A stretch of DNA of 64,000 bases from Alcaligenes sp. SORT26 (GTDB lineage Bacteria; Pseudomonadota; Gammaproteobacteria; Burkholderiales; Burkholderiaceae_B). The position numbers and the translations under genes are program-made. The first letter of the stretch is position 1. The number at the start of each line of letters is the position of its first letter. The DNA is taken from positions 868,001 through 932,000 of the forward strand of contig NZ_CP070975.1 in NCBI RefSeq assembly GCF_017377875.1, read 5' to 3'. Below the pieces are notes generated by a model. The model ran no database searches. It saw only the letters and a list, made by a program, of their open reading frames with translations, and was not told the DNA's origin. This document shows, piece after piece, positions 50,992 to 61,266 of this stretch.

Positions 50992-52116
50992 ATGAAAATT
51001 CGTTTCACTCCTGTTGCAGCGGCCATGAGCCTGGCAACGGGTCTGCTCTTGTCCGGTGCTGCTCACGCTGACAACATCCGTATCGCGCTGGCCGGTCCTT
51101 TCACAGGCTCGGTTACCCAGTACGGTGACATGGTCAAACAAGGCGTCGATACAGCAATCGAACAGATCAATGCTGCCGGTGGCGTTCTGGGCAAACAGCT
51201 CGAACTGGTCACTGTGGACGATGCCTGCGAACCCAAGCAAGGCCCCGTCGCTGCCAACCGTATCGTGAATGACAAGATTCATTATGTTGTCGGTCACGTT
51301 TGTTCGGGCGCAACCATCGCTGCCACTGATATCTACAACAACGAAGGCGTGTTGATGGTCACCCCCTCGGCAACAGCACCTGCTGTTACCGACGGCAAAG
51401 GCTACGAAATGATCCTGCGCACCATCGGTCGCGACGATCAGCAAGGCCCAGCGGCTGCCAAGTTCATTCTGGAACAGATCAAACCCAAGAAAGTAGCCGT
51501 GCTGCACGACAAACAATCCTACGGTCAAGGCATTGCCGCTTCGGTTCGCTCCGAACTGCAAAAAGCCGGTACCGAAGTGGCCTTGTTTGAAGGCATTAAC
51601 GCAGGCGATAGCGATTATTCCGCCGTCATCACCAAGCTGAAATCCACCGGTGTGGACTTCGTATACTTTGGTGGTTACCACCCAGAAATGGGCCTGTTGC
51701 TGCGTCAAGCCGCAGAGCAGGGCGTGAAAGTCCACTTCATGGGCCCAGAAGGCGTGGGTAACCCCGACATTAACGCGATTGCTGGCAAAGCCGTTGAAGG
51801 CATGTTGCTGACCTTGCCTGCGGACTTCTCGCAAGACCCAGACAACCAGGCCATCGTCAAAGCCTTCCAGGACAAGAAGCGTGACCCAAGCGGCGCGTTC
51901 CAACTGTCTGCCTACGCCGCTACCATTGCGATTGCTGAAGGCATCAAGGGCGCTGGCGCTGATGATCCCGTTAAAGTCGCCGACTACCTGCACGCTAACA
52001 GCGTGAAAACGCCAATCGGCCAAATTAGCTGGAACAAGCAGGGCGACCTGAACGACTTCAAATTTGACGTCTTTAGCTGGCACGCTGACGGTACTAAAAC
52101 CGTCTACGGCAAGTAA
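50992..52116 (+). CDS. livJ: Branched-chain amino acid ABC transporter, binding protein (orphan LivJ)
   Basis: A 374-residue periplasmic binding protein of the LivJ type. Signal peptide residues 1-23 end AHAD; the mature part begins NIRIALAGPFTGSVTQYGD. The disulfide cysteines are in DDACEPKQ and GHVCSG as in LivJ. ATG 50992 has GGAGG eight bases upstream. It has its own terminator and no permease or ATPase next to it; it is clearly similar to the second LivJ at 57885, which has the full transporter set, and probably feeds that complex with another amino acid. Confidence 0.88.
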   Translation: MKIRFTPVAAAMSLATGLLLSGAAHADNIRIALAGPFTGSVTQYGDMVKQGVDTAIEQINAAGGVLGKQLELVTVDDACEPKQGPVAANRIVNDKIHYVVGHVCSGATIAATDIYNNEGVLMVTPSATAPAVTDGKGYEMILRTIGRDDQQGPAAAKFILEQIKPKKVAVLHDKQSYGQGIAASVRSELQKAGTEVALFEGINAGDSDYSAVITKLKSTGVDFVYFGGYHPEMGLLLRQAAEQGVKVHFMGPEGVGNPDINAIAGKAVEGMLLTLPADFSQDPDNQAIVKAFQDKKRDPSGAFQLSAYAATIAIAEGIKGAGADDPVKVADYLHANSVKTPIGQISWNKQGDLNDFKFDVFSWHADGTKTVYGK

Positions 52117-52138
52117 TCTCTGATTCTTGCTCGTAAAA

Positions 52139-52168
52139 AAACCGACCTTCGCGGGTCGGTTTTTTTAT
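52139..52168 (+). terminator. Terminator of the orphan livJ
   Basis: AACCGACC (52140-52147), loop TTCGC and GGGTCGGTT followed by seven T residues. It may also slow the convergent ugp transcript. Confidence 0.88.
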
Positions 52169-52195
52169 TGTGCGGCTGTTTGAGCAGCCACGGAC

Positions 52196-53281
52196 TTAGG
52201 CGTCGATACGCAAGCCCGTATCGCGATCAAACCAATGCAAAGGATGGGGAGGCATGTAGCCGATCTGAATAGCCTCACCCAGTTGAATCGGGTATTGGCG
52301 TGTTTGCTCAATAGGGCAGCGCACAATAATGCGGTAATCCCCACAGCCCAAATGCAAAAGCTGCTCGGAGCCCAGAATTTCCACCATTTCCACCTGGGTT
52401 GTGACCCCGGGTACATGTAGCTGGATATGCTCGGGCCGTATGCCCAAAAACACCTTACGACCACGCACGGCAGCAGGCACCATTTCCGGGCCAAACTGCA
52501 CGGGTTGACCGTTGTCCTGCATGATCTGACCTTGCTCGTCCACCTGTACTGGCAGCAGGTTCATGGGCGGTGAACCGATGAACGTGGCTACAAAGACGGA
52601 AGCAGGCTTCTCGAACACCTCGGCAGGGGTACCAATCTGTTCAGGCATGCCCTGATTCATCACAATCATGCGCTCGGCCAGGGTCATGGCTTCGATCTGA
52701 TCGTGGGTTACGTACAAGCTGGTCGTCTTCAAGCGGCGATGCAGCTTTTGAATCTCCAGGCGCATCTGCACCCGTAGCTTGGCATCCAGATTGGACAAGG
52801 GTTCATCAAACAGGAACACCTTGGGCTCACGCACAATGGCACGGCCCATTGCAACCCGTTGGCGCTGCCCGCCCGATAGCTGACCAGGGCGACGTTCCAG
52901 CAAAGCGCCCAACTCCAGAATGGCTGCGGCCGCATTCACTCTCTGCTTGATCTCGTCCTTGGAGAACTTACGGATCTTCAAGCCATACGCCATATTGTCA
53001 AAGACCGACATATGGGGGTAGAGCGCATAGTTCTGGAACACCATGGCAATATCGCGCTCGGCAGGTTCCAGATCATTGACGACCTTGCCATCAATCAGCA
53101 CCTGGCCTTCCGTGACGGATTCCAGGCCCGCCACCATACGCATCAAGGTGGATTTCCCGCAGCCAGACGGGCCCACAATGACCACGAACTCGCCATCGTT
53201 CACGTCCACATCAATGCCGTGAATAACGACCGTCCCATTCGGGTAGGTTTTCTTGACGCCTTCAAATCGTAAGCTAGCCAT
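52196..53281 (-). CDS. ugpC: sn-Glycerol-3-phosphate ABC transporter, ATPase
   Basis: A 361-residue ABC ATPase of the MalK/UgpC type. Walker A GPSGCGKST (about 37-45), signature LSGGQRQRVAMGRAI, Walker B VFLFDEPLSNLD, and a C-terminal MOP/TOBE regulatory domain (FLGIRPEHI, then the end FDRDTGLRI). It is the last gene of the ugpBAEC operon. Confidence 0.93.
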   Translation of the reverse strand: MASLRFEGVKKTYPNGTVVIHGIDVDVNDGEFVVIVGPSGCGKSTLMRMVAGLESVTEGQVLIDGKVVNDLEPAERDIAMVFQNYALYPHMSVFDNMAYGLKIRKFSKDEIKQRVNAAAAILELGALLERRPGQLSGGQRQRVAMGRAIVREPKVFLFDEPLSNLDAKLRVQMRLEIQKLHRRLKTTSLYVTHDQIEAMTLAERMIVMNQGMPEQIGTPAEVFEKPASVFVATFIGSPPMNLLPVQVDEQGQIMQDNGQPVQFGPEMVPAAVRGRKVFLGIRPEHIQLHVPGVTTQVEMVEILGSEQLLHLGCGDYRIIVRCPIEQTRQYPIQLGEAIQIGYMPPHPLHWFDRDTGLRIDA

Positions 53282-53301
53282 TCAATAAAGCCTGTAGAGA
53301 A

Positions 53302-54144
53302 TTACTTTTCGGAGTCGATGAGACCTTTGACGAACCACTTTTGCATCAGCATCACCACCAGGGCAGGCGGGATCATGGCCAGCAAGGCTGTCGCCATCAC
53401 CACGTTCCACTCGGTCACACTGTCGCCACCAGAGATCATGCGCCGGATACCCACCACAATCGGGTACATATCCTCTTGGGTAGTAATGATTAAAGGCCAC
53501 AAATACTGATTCCAGCCGTAGATGAACTGAATCACAAACAAGGCCGCAATGCTGGTTTTGGACAAAGGCAGCAGCACATCTTTAAAAAATCGCATCGGGC
53601 CAGCGCCGTCAATACGGGCGGCCTCGATCAGCTCATCGGGCACCGTCAGAAAGAACTGACGGAACAGGAAGGTAGCGGTTGCAGAGGCGATCAAGGGCAG
53701 GATCAGGCCGCCATAGCTGTCAAGCAACTGCAGGTCCGCCACGACCTTGTACGTGGGCATAATGCGCACTTCCACCGGCAGCATCAGGGTGATGAAAATC
53801 ATCCAGAAAAACAGCATGCGAAACGGGAAGCGAAAATACACCACGGCAAAGGCCGAGAGCATGGAAATAATGATCTTGCCCACCGCAATACCCAGCGCCA
53901 TCACCATGCTGACCAGCAACATGCGTCCTACCGGCGGGGAGTTCGTCGCGGTGCCCTGCAAGGCAGTAATGTAGTTCTCCACCATATGCGAGCCCGGCAG
54001 TAGCGACATGGGGGCACGGGCCACCTCCGCGCTGGTTTGGGTGGAGGCCACAAAGGTGATGTACAGGGGCAGGGCAATCACGATCACACCCAGAATCAGG
54101 GTCAGATGCGTGAAAAAATCAAGAATAGGGCGTCGTTCAACCAT
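53302..54144 (-). CDS. ugpE: sn-Glycerol-3-phosphate ABC transporter, permease UgpE
   Basis: A 280-residue inner-membrane permease with six helices and the EAA loop [26 protein letters not shown] near residue 190. It begins [19 protein letters not shown], as UgpE proteins do. It pairs with UgpA; the operon order B-A-E-C is that of E. coli. Confidence 0.92.
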   Translation of the reverse strand: MVERRPILDFFTHLTLILGVIVIALPLYITFVASTQTSAEVARAPMSLLPGSHMVENYITALQGTATNSPPVGRMLLVSMVMALGIAVGKIIISMLSAFAVVYFRFPFRMLFFWMIFITLMLPVEVRIMPTYKVVADLQLLDSYGGLILPLIASATATFLFRQFFLTVPDELIEAARIDGAGPMRFFKDVLLPLSKTSIAALFVIQFIYGWNQYLWPLIITTQEDMYPIVVGIRRMISGGDSVTEWNVVMATALLAMIPPALVVMLMQKWFVKGLIDSEK

Positions 54145-54165
54145 GACTGTGTTCCTTGCTGCGCA

Positions 54166-55050
54166 TCAGCTATACGTCACTTTGCGATCAATGTAGCGGA
54201 ACTGAATCACCGTCAGTGCCACAACCACCGCCATCAGTACCACAGACTGGGCGGCTGAAGAGCCAATATCCAGGCCACGGAAACCCGTGTTGTAGACACG
54301 GTAAACCAGAATCGAGGTAGCTTCGCCCGGCCCGCCCTGACTGACCACGTCAATAATGGCGAAGGTGTCAAAGAAGGCATAAATAATGTTCACGACCAGC
54401 AGGAAGAAAGTCGTCGGGGCCAGCAAAGGAAACACAATGCCCCAGAAACGGCGCATGGGACCGGCACCATCCATGGCCGCCGCTTCAATCAGGGAGCGGG
54501 GGATGGCTTGCAGGCCTGCCAGGAAAAACAGGAAATTGTAGGAAATCTGCTTCCATACCGAAGCAATCACCACCAGCAGCATGGCGTCATTGCCATTCAA
54601 GCGCGGGTTCCACTGAATACCGTGCTCCAGCAGAAACACGGCCACAATCCCCACCGAGGGAGAAAACAGGAACAACCACAGCACCCCGGCTACCGCAGTG
54701 GCCACGGCATAAGGCCAGATCAGCAAGCTGCGATACAACAGCGCGCCTCGTATCACTCGATTTGCCATCACGGCCAGGACCAGAGCAACAACCAAGCCCA
54801 ACACCGACACGGCCGCCGAAAACACCGCCGTCGTCTTGAACGAGGCCATGTATTCCGCACTACTGAATAGCTCGGCAAAATTATCCAGGCCAACAAACTG
54901 CGAAGACAGGCCAAAAGGATCTTCCAAATGAAAAGCCTGCCACAGTGCTTGTCCGGCAGGCAGGAAGAAGAAGATCAGGGTAATGGCTAGCTGCGGAGCA
55001 AGTAGCAGATAGGGCAGTGTCTTATGACGAAAGACGACACGTTTTTCCAT
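54166..55050 (-). CDS. ugpA: sn-Glycerol-3-phosphate ABC transporter, permease UgpA
   Basis: A 294-residue inner-membrane permease with six helices, beginning [21 protein letters not shown]. The EAA loop is [27 protein letters not shown] near residue 190. It is separated from ugpB by a 184-base region with a large stem-loop. Confidence 0.92.
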   Translation of the reverse strand: MEKRVVFRHKTLPYLLLAPQLAITLIFFFLPAGQALWQAFHLEDPFGLSSQFVGLDNFAELFSSAEYMASFKTTAVFSAAVSVLGLVVALVLAVMANRVIRGALLYRSLLIWPYAVATAVAGVLWLFLFSPSVGIVAVFLLEHGIQWNPRLNGNDAMLLVVIASVWKQISYNFLFFLAGLQAIPRSLIEAAAMDGAGPMRRFWGIVFPLLAPTTFFLLVVNIIYAFFDTFAIIDVVSQGGPGEATSILVYRVYNTGFRGLDIGSSAAQSVVLMAVVVALTVIQFRYIDRKVTYS

Positions 55051-55114
55051 AGGTTTGCGCGCGTTGGGAAAGGAGCGCCACCATCAGGGTGGGCAGACTT
55101 CAAGTGAAACGAAA

Positions 55115-55200
55115 AGCGTATGAGCGGCTTGGGCTACATGGTGACAGTTTGCTGGCTTTACGCCAAGACAGTACGCCATCATAAGCTGCGCTCATACGCT
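55115..55200 (-). promoter_or_regulatory. Large stem-loop between ugpB and ugpA
   Basis: AGCGTATGAGCG (55115-55126) and CGCTCATACGCT (55189-55200) are perfect 12-base inverted repeats about 60 bases apart, extended by GCTT/AAGC after a bulge. In the ugp mRNA this would form a long stem just after the ugpB stop, suited to protect the ugpB message and lower expression of the permease genes. Confidence 0.55.
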
Positions 55201-55234
55201 CGATTGTAAACCACCCGCCCCAGGCGGGACGGGC

Positions 55235-56542
55235 TTACTTCACGCTCTTTTCAAAGCGCTCCAGCAGTTCATTGCCACGACTTTGCATGGCTTTCAAACC
55301 TTCTTCCGGCGTTACTTTGCCCGCAAAGATCTGTTCCATCACACCGTCTTCAATATCACGAATCTGAGGCAGGGAGCCCAGACGAATACCACGCGAGTTC
55401 TCGGTCGTGCTGGCATCCAACTGTTTCACCGCAACGTCAGCCCCGACGTTCTTGGCGTAGAAGTCCGACTCTTTGGTTTTCTCGAAGCCCGCTTTGGTCA
55501 CAGGCACATAGCCGGTGTCCTGATGCCAGGCGGCAGCTTGCTCGGGGCTGGAGATGAAGTGGAAGAACTCGGTCACGCCTTTGTAGACATCATCCGATTT
55601 CTTGGCAAAGACCCACAGGGAAGCGCCACCAATAATGGAGTTCTGAGGCGCGCCTTGTACATCGCTGTAGTAGGGCAGGCTGCTGGTGCCGAATTCGAAT
55701 TCACCGGTTTTGATGATGTTGGCGCGGTTACCGCTGGAACCGGTAAACATACCGCACTTGCCGCTGGTAAACAGGGCATTGGGGGTGTCACCACGACCAC
55801 CGTAGGAGAAGGAGCCATCCTTGGACATGTCAGCCAGGAAGGTCATGTGCTTCAGGAACAGGGGGTTATCCAGTTGCAGGCGGGCGCTGGGGCCGCCAAA
55901 ACCGTTGTTTTCGCTGGCAAAGGGAATGTTGTGCCAGGCGGCGAAGTTCTCCAGCAGAATCCACGATGGCCAGGAAGAGGTATAGCCACACTCCTGACCG
56001 GACTCACGCAGTTTTTTGGCCGCTTCGTGCAGTTCCTGCCAGGTCTTGGGTGGTTTCTCCGCATCCAGACCGGCTTTTTTGAAAGCGTCCTTGTTGTAGT
56101 ACAGCACCGGTGTGGAGCTGTTGAACGGCATGGAAATCAGCTTGCCCTCGTTGGAGGAGTAGTAGCCTGCCACTGCACCCAGGAAATCATTGGGGTTAAG
56201 CGGTTTACCGGCTTTTTCCGACATTTCCTGCACGGGCTGAATAGCGCCCTTGGCAGCCATCATGGTGGCCGTGCCAACCTCAAACACCTGCAAAATATCC
56301 GGGGCGTTACCGGCGCGGAATGCGGCCACACCCGCATTCATGGATTCACCGTAGTTGCCTTTATACGAAGCTTTAACCTGGTAGTCCGACTGAGATGCGT
56401 TAAAGTCTTTGACTAGTGCATTAACTCGCTCACCCAAGGCTCCTTCCATCGAGTGCCAGAACTGAATTTCCGTTGCTGCTTGTGCAGTGCCTATGGAAGC
56501 AATCAGACCGGCCAGAGACAGGGCAAATAGTTTTGTTCGCAT
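55235..56542 (-). CDS. ugpB: sn-Glycerol-3-phosphate ABC transporter, periplasmic binding protein
   Basis: A 435-residue extracellular-solute-binding protein for glycerol-3-phosphate and its diesters. The signal peptide ends at TAQAAT; the mature part starts EIQFWHSMEGALGERVN. Ligand residues of UgpB are in the SYTSSWPSWILLENFAAWHN region (as YTSSWPSW) and in FTSGKCGMFTGSSGNR. AGGAGAAA precedes the ATG. A Pho box lies about 60 bases upstream, so it should be induced by phosphate starvation. Confidence 0.93.
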   Translation of the reverse strand: MRTKLFALSLAGLIASIGTAQAATEIQFWHSMEGALGERVNALVKDFNASQSDYQVKASYKGNYGESMNAGVAAFRAGNAPDILQVFEVGTATMMAAKGAIQPVQEMSEKAGKPLNPNDFLGAVAGYYSSNEGKLISMPFNSSTPVLYYNKDAFKKAGLDAEKPPKTWQELHEAAKKLRESGQECGYTSSWPSWILLENFAAWHNIPFASENNGFGGPSARLQLDNPLFLKHMTFLADMSKDGSFSYGGRGDTPNALFTSGKCGMFTGSSGNRANIIKTGEFEFGTSSLPYYSDVQGAPQNSIIGGASLWVFAKKSDDVYKGVTEFFHFISSPEQAAAWHQDTGYVPVTKAGFEKTKESDFYAKNVGADVAVKQLDASTTENSRGIRLGSLPQIRDIEDGVMEQIFAGKVTPEEGLKAMQSRGNELLERFEKSVK

Positions 56543-56600
56543 CGGGGCTTTCTCCTGATAAAAGATGCCGCTAAGGTGTAGCAGGTTTTAAAACTCAAGC

Positions 56601-56620
56601 TTATGACTTGTTTATGACAC
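56601..56620 (-). promoter_or_regulatory. Pho box of ugpBAEC
   Basis: On the minus strand two GTCATAA units lie 11 bases apart (within TGTCATAAACAAGTCATAAG), the spacing of PhoB half-sites CTGTCAT. It is 59 bases before ugpB, the promoter of a known Pho-regulon operon. Confidence 0.7.
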
Positions 56621-56720
56621 TCTTGTGAATGTATCCAAGGCACAGTCATATAAGCAATGATTAATTACCCTCAAACGCTAACGAAACGTGTCAGAGGACA
56701 GATTTTTAATGGGAGCGATG

Positions 56721-57560
56721 ATGAATCCACACGATACCTCTTTTAAGCTGGCGTTTATTGGCGCGGGCAATATGGCCAGTGCATTGGCCGCCGGTTTAAT
56801 TGGGAAACGCTGCGGCGGTTCGGACGTTTTGGCTATTGATATCTACCCGCCCGCTCTGGAATCGTGGACCCAGCAAGGCGTGCATACAGCTAATGAACCC
56901 GGCCCGGCTCTGTCCAAACAGCGCATCTGGGTCTTTGCCGTCAAACCCCAGGTCATGAAAGAAACCGTCCTGGCCTGCAAACCTTACCTGCAGGAAGACA
57001 CCCTGGTGATCAGCGTGGCAGCCGGTATTCCCGCTACGGCTCTGGCCGAATGGCTGGGCGAGCCTGGTAAACCCTACCAGCGCGTGATCCGCTGCATGCC
57101 CAATACCCCGGCCTTTATTGGCTGTGGCATTACCGGCCTGATGGCCCTGGAGCAAGTGGATGAAAGCGATAAAGCCATTGCGCAGCAATTGTTGAAGTCC
57201 GTGGGTGAAGTCGTGTGGGTCGAGAACGATGCCGCCATTGATGCCGTCACCGCCGTATCTGGCAGCGGTCCAGCTTACGTCTTTTTGTTCATCGAAGCCT
57301 TGATCAAAGCCGGTATCGAGCAAGGTTTGTCGCCCGAACAAGCCCGTCAGCTTTCTCTGGCCACGCTGCACGGTGCCACCCAACTGGCCACGCTTTCGCC
57401 TGAAGAGCCTTCCGTTCTGCGTGAACGTGTCACCTCCAAAGGCGGCACCACCGCGGCCGCTCTGAACACCTTTAATGAAGGTGGATTTACACCGCTGGTT
57501 CAAAAAGCGGTGAATGCGGCCAAAGTGCGGGCCGGTGAACTGGCTAAAGAGTTTTCCTGA
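56721..57560 (+). CDS. proC: Pyrroline-5-carboxylate reductase
   Basis: Last step of proline synthesis: reduces pyrroline-5-carboxylate to proline with NAD(P)H. The 279-residue protein has the N-terminal Rossmann motif FIGAGNMASALAAGL, the VRCMPNTPA motif and the C-terminal signature VSGSGPAYVFLFIEAL followed by TSKGGTTAAALNTF. ATG 56721 is chosen because GGAG lies six bases upstream; earlier ATGs at 56709 and 56718 are possible. It stands alone with a terminator after it. Confidence 0.93.
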   Translation: MNPHDTSFKLAFIGAGNMASALAAGLIGKRCGGSDVLAIDIYPPALESWTQQGVHTANEPGPALSKQRIWVFAVKPQVMKETVLACKPYLQEDTLVISVAAGIPATALAEWLGEPGKPYQRVIRCMPNTPAFIGCGITGLMALEQVDESDKAIAQQLLKSVGEVVWVENDAAIDAVTAVSGSGPAYVFLFIEALIKAGIEQGLSPEQARQLSLATLHGATQLATLSPEEPSVLRERVTSKGGTTAAALNTFNEGGFTPLVQKAVNAAKVRAGELAKEFS

Positions 57561-57620
57561 TACCCGAATGACTCCCGGTCACTTTGTCAGAATTGATCTA
57601 GCGCAATAAAGAAGCAGGGT

Positions 57621-57656
57621 AGAGGGGCACTCAAGTGGTGCCCCTCTTTTCTTTTA
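57621..57656 (+). terminator. Terminator of proC
   Basis: AGAGGGGCAC (57621-57630) and GTGCCCCTCT (57638-57647) form a ten-base stem followed by TTTCTTTT. Confidence 0.9.
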
Positions 57657-57884
57657 CCCATCAGGCTTTTAGTATTCGGGCGGGTTTTGGAAACATGCTG
57701 TTAACAAAGCGTCATTATTTTAAAAATGAATTTCCAGGGCGCTAGGGCTTATACGAAGTGACAAGTTTTAGGCGGCTCCCCCAAAATGGGTTCCCCTGGT
57801 GCAGAAGCATGCACAGCCAGGCTCCAGAATAAGCACTTTCTAAAAAGCAATGCCGGTAGACACCGGCCTCGGGAGACAGCCGCT
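57657..57884. other. Leader region of the livJHMGF operon
   Basis: About 230 bases without a gene. Just before the ribosome site lies a small hairpin, GCCGGT-AGAC-ACCGGC (57852-57867). No promoter was convincing by eye. Confidence 0.5.
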
Positions 57885-59009
57885 ATGACCTTTACTCGAC
57901 GCTTTACCCCCGCTCTTACCGCTTTGGCCACTGTACTGGCCATGGGCACGACTGCCTATGCGGCAGACACCATCAAAATTGGTATTCCTCAACCCATGAC
58001 TGGCCCGTCCACCCAATACGGTGACCAGATTCAGGCCGGTGCCCTGACCGCAATTGACGCGATCAACGCCGCAGGGGGTGTCAAAGGCAAAAAGCTGGAA
58101 GCCGTGTTGATTGACGATGCATGCGAGCCCAAGCAGGCCGTTCCTGCTGCCAACCGCGTGGTCAACTCCGGTGCCAAGTTCGCTGTGGCTCACGCGTGCT
58201 CGGGCACAACCGTCCCCGCCGTGAACATTTACGAGCAAGAAGGCATTGTGGCGATTACTCCCGGTGCTACTTCGCCCCTGGTTACCGACACCATCAAGCC
58301 CCATTACTTTTTCCGCACCATTGGTCGTGACGACCAGCAAGGCCCCTTTGCTGCCGATTACATTGCGGACGTCCTGAAGCCCAAGACAATTGCCGTCCTG
58401 CACGACAAGCAGACATACGGCTCGGGCGTGGCCACCCAGGTACGTGATGCCCTGAAGAAAAAGGACATGAATATTGTCATGTACGAGGGCATTAACGTCG
58501 GTGACAGCGATTACTCTGCCGTCATCACCAAACTCAAAGGCGTCAACCCCGATCTGATCTACTTTGGTGGTTACCACGCCGAGCTGGGTCTGCTGCTGCG
58601 CCAGGCGCGTGAACAAGGCATGAAAAACACCTTCATGGGTCCGGAAGGGGTCGCCAACCGGGATCTGGTCGCGATTGCCGGTCCGGCAGTGGAAGGTTTG
58701 CTGGTGACGTTGCCAACCGACTTTACCAAGATGCCAGCCAACAAAGAGGTGATGGAAAACTTCACCAAATACAAGCGCAATCCTAACGGGGCCTTCACGT
58801 TCCCCGCCTACGCAGCCGTGCAGATTATTGCCGATACGATCAACGCGGTAGGCGAAGATTCGACCAAGGGAGCCGACTACATGCACGCTAATGCGTTCAA
58901 TACCGCCATTGGCAAGGTAGAATACGACGCCAAGGGTGATTTGAAGCATTTCGAATTTGCCGTTTTCAAGTGGGATAAAGAAGGTAACTTTGATCTTATT
59001 GAGAAATAA
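57885..59009 (+). CDS. livJ: Branched-chain amino acid ABC transporter, binding protein LivJ
   Basis: A 374-residue periplasmic binding protein of the LivJ/LivK type, first gene of the livJHMGF operon. Signal peptide residues 1-25 end AYAAD; then TIKIGIPQPMTGPSTQYGD. The cysteines of DDACEPKQ and AHACSG match those of the orphan LivJ at 50992, and the two share long identical stretches such as RTIGRDDQQGP. ATG 57885 follows GGGAGAC. It provides leucine, isoleucine or valine to the membrane complex. Confidence 0.92.
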   Translation: MTFTRRFTPALTALATVLAMGTTAYAADTIKIGIPQPMTGPSTQYGDQIQAGALTAIDAINAAGGVKGKKLEAVLIDDACEPKQAVPAANRVVNSGAKFAVAHACSGTTVPAVNIYEQEGIVAITPGATSPLVTDTIKPHYFFRTIGRDDQQGPFAADYIADVLKPKTIAVLHDKQTYGSGVATQVRDALKKKDMNIVMYEGINVGDSDYSAVITKLKGVNPDLIYFGGYHAELGLLLRQAREQGMKNTFMGPEGVANRDLVAIAGPAVEGLLVTLPTDFTKMPANKEVMENFTKYKRNPNGAFTFPAYAAVQIIADTINAVGEDSTKGADYMHANAFNTAIGKVEYDAKGDLKHFEFAVFKWDKEGNFDLIEK

Positions 59010-59020
59010 GACAGGTTTAC

Positions 59021-59052
59021 GTGCCCCCGCTCTTTACGAAGAACGGGGGCAT
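59021..59052 (+). terminator. Leaky terminator or attenuator between livJ and livH
   Basis: GTGCCCCCGCTCTT (59021-59034) and AAGAACGGGGGCAT (59039-59052) form a strong stem with only a short T stretch after it. It probably lets part of the transcripts end after livJ so that the binding protein is made in excess. Confidence 0.6.
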
Positions 59053-59113
59053 TGCTTTTGGATGCCCACAAAGCCTCAAAACAAAACGACGGACTCAACG
59101 GAAAAAAACAAGC

Positions 59114-60043
59114 ATGTCTGATTTACTCCCTCAGATCGTGCAGCAGCTGTTCAATGGATTATCCTTGGGCGCTATTTATGCACTGATCGCCATCGGCTAC
59201 ACAATGGTCTATGGCATTATCGGAATGATTAACTTTGCCCACGGCGAGATCTACATGATCGGCGCCTATGTCGGGCTGGTTACCCTGACTGCGATTGGCG
59301 TAGGCTCGGGTCTGCCCATCTGGCTGATCATTCTTATCATGTTGCTGGTTGCCATCCTGGTAACCGCCGTCTACGGCTATGCGATTGAAAAAGTCGCCTA
59401 TGCGCCGCTGCGAGGCAGCCCACGGCTGGTCCCGCTGATCTCGGCCATTGGTATGTCCATTTTCTTGCAAAACTGGGTGGCCCTGGGCCAAGGTGCACGC
59501 GATATGGCCGTGCCCACGCTGCTGTCGGGTTCCTTCCAGTTCACCCTGGGTTCGGATGGTTTCACCATCACCGCGCCTTACTCACGCGTCATGATCATTG
59601 TCGTGACCGTGGTGCTGATGATCATGCTCAGCCTCTATATCAAATACTCCCGCCTGGGCCGAGCCTCGCGTGCTTGTTCACAAGACTTGCGCATGGCTAA
59701 CCTGCTGGGTATCGACACCAATAAAATCATCTCCTTCACCTTTGTCATCGGCGCCATGCTGGCGGCGGTGGGTGGTGTGCTGATTGCCACCGCCATTGGC
59801 AAACTGAATCCTTTCATCGGCTTTATCGCCGGTATCAAGGCCTTTACTGCAGCGGTACTGGGCGGTATTGGCAGCATCCCCGGCGCCATGCTGGGCGGCG
59901 TGCTGCTGGGTCTGGCAGAAACCTTTGCTGCTGCCTTTATTTCGTCGCAGTACAAGGACATCGTGGCCTTTTTACTGTTGGTCTTTATCTTGCTGTTCCG
60001 CCCAACGGGCCTGCTAGGTAAACCCGAGGTGGAGAAAGTCTGA
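59114..60043 (+). CDS. livH: Branched-chain amino acid ABC transporter, permease LivH
   Basis: A 309-residue inner-membrane permease with about eight helices. It starts with [45 protein letters not shown], the hallmark of LivH. ATG 59114 is used rather than earlier codons because the family start motif follows it closely. The stop codon overlaps the livM start. Confidence 0.93.
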   Translation: MSDLLPQIVQQLFNGLSLGAIYALIAIGYTMVYGIIGMINFAHGEIYMIGAYVGLVTLTAIGVGSGLPIWLIILIMLLVAILVTAVYGYAIEKVAYAPLRGSPRLVPLISAIGMSIFLQNWVALGQGARDMAVPTLLSGSFQFTLGSDGFTITAPYSRVMIIVVTVVLMIMLSLYIKYSRLGRASRACSQDLRMANLLGIDTNKIISFTFVIGAMLAAVGGVLIATAIGKLNPFIGFIAGIKAFTAAVLGGIGSIPGAMLGGVLLGLAETFAAAFISSQYKDIVAFLLLVFILLFRPTGLLGKPEVEKV

Positions 60044-61266
60044 TGATGAACCGCTTTAGCAATGCATTTATCGCCGCTGTCTTGGCAGGCATTATTGTGG
60101 CCCCCGTCTTTGGCCTGCAGATCGTGCGCGCCGGGATGAACACCCATCTGGAAAGCGATTGGCAAATCATTCTGATCGGTATGGCACTGGTCTTTGTGGT
60201 GCAGCTCATTCGTCCTAACGTCAATCGCACCAAGGTACGAGAAAGCCGTTGGACACTGCCTAAACTGAGCATGCAACACAAGAAGATCCTGCTGTATATC
60301 GTGATCGCTTGTGCCGTGGTCTGGCCCTTTTTCGGTGGTCGTGCCCAGGTGGACATTGCCACCCTGGTGCTGATCTACATCATGCTGGGCCTGGGGCTGA
60401 ACATCGTGGTGGGCTTTGCAGGCCTGCTGGACCTGGGTTTTGTCGGCTTTTATGCCGTGGGTGCCTACACCTACGCCTTGCTCTATCACTACGCAGGCTG
60501 GGGCTTCTGGGAAGCTCTGCCACTGGCCGGTGGTATGGCAGCCCTGTTTGGCTTCCTGCTGGGTTTCCCCGTGCTGCGTTTGCGCGGCGACTATCTGGCC
60601 ATCGTCACCCTGGGTTTTGGTGAAATCATTCGCCTCTTGCTCATCAATATGTATGACCTGACTGGCGGCCCGGATGGTATTTCCGGTATCCCCAAGCCCA
60701 CCGTATTCGGTTTCCCCATGGCACGCCGTGCACCAGAAGGGCAGACGACCTTCCACGATCTGATGGGCTGGACCTTCAGCAACCAGGACGTGGTGGTGTA
60801 TCTGTACTTGATGGCACTGGCCTTGGCCCTGATTACCTTGCTGGTCTCCAGCCGTGTGGTGCGCATGCCCATTGGCCGCGCCTGGGAAGCCCTGCGCGAG
60901 GACGAGATTGCTTGCCGTTCGCTGGGCCTGAACCCCACCTCCATCAAACTGTCCGCCTTTACCATGGGCGCCATGTTTGCCGGTTTTGGTGGCGCGTTCT
61001 TCGCCGCCCGTCAGGGTCTGGTTAACCCGGAGTCCTTCACCTTTATTGAATCCGCCTTGATCCTGGCCATCGTGGTGCTGGGTGGTATGGGTTCGCAAAT
61101 CGGCGTCATTCTGGCTGCCATTGTGCTGACAGTGGTTCCTGAATTGGCCCGAGAGTTCGCGGAGTATCGGATGTTGATTTTTGGTCTGGTCATGGTGGCC
61201 ATGATGGTTTGGCGTCCACAGGGCTTGCTGCCTGTGCAACGTCCTCATGTGGAGTTGCGTACATGA
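60043..61266 (+). CDS. livM: Branched-chain amino acid ABC transporter, permease LivM
   Basis: A 407-residue inner-membrane permease with about ten helices and the family motifs [27 protein letters not shown] and [22 protein letters not shown]. The N-terminus has the two extra helices typical of the proteobacterial LivM. The ATG at 60043 shares a base with the livH stop; the second ATG at 60046 could also serve. Confidence 0.93.
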   Translation: MMNRFSNAFIAAVLAGIIVAPVFGLQIVRAGMNTHLESDWQIILIGMALVFVVQLIRPNVNRTKVRESRWTLPKLSMQHKKILLYIVIACAVVWPFFGGRAQVDIATLVLIYIMLGLGLNIVVGFAGLLDLGFVGFYAVGAYTYALLYHYAGWGFWEALPLAGGMAALFGFLLGFPVLRLRGDYLAIVTLGFGEIIRLLLINMYDLTGGPDGISGIPKPTVFGFPMARRAPEGQTTFHDLMGWTFSNQDVVVYLYLMALALALITLLVSSRVVRMPIGRAWEALREDEIACRSLGLNPTSIKLSAFTMGAMFAGFGGAFFAARQGLVNPESFTFIESALILAIVVLGGMGSQIGVILAAIVLTVVPELAREFAEYRMLIFGLVMVAMMVWRPQGLLPVQRPHVELRT

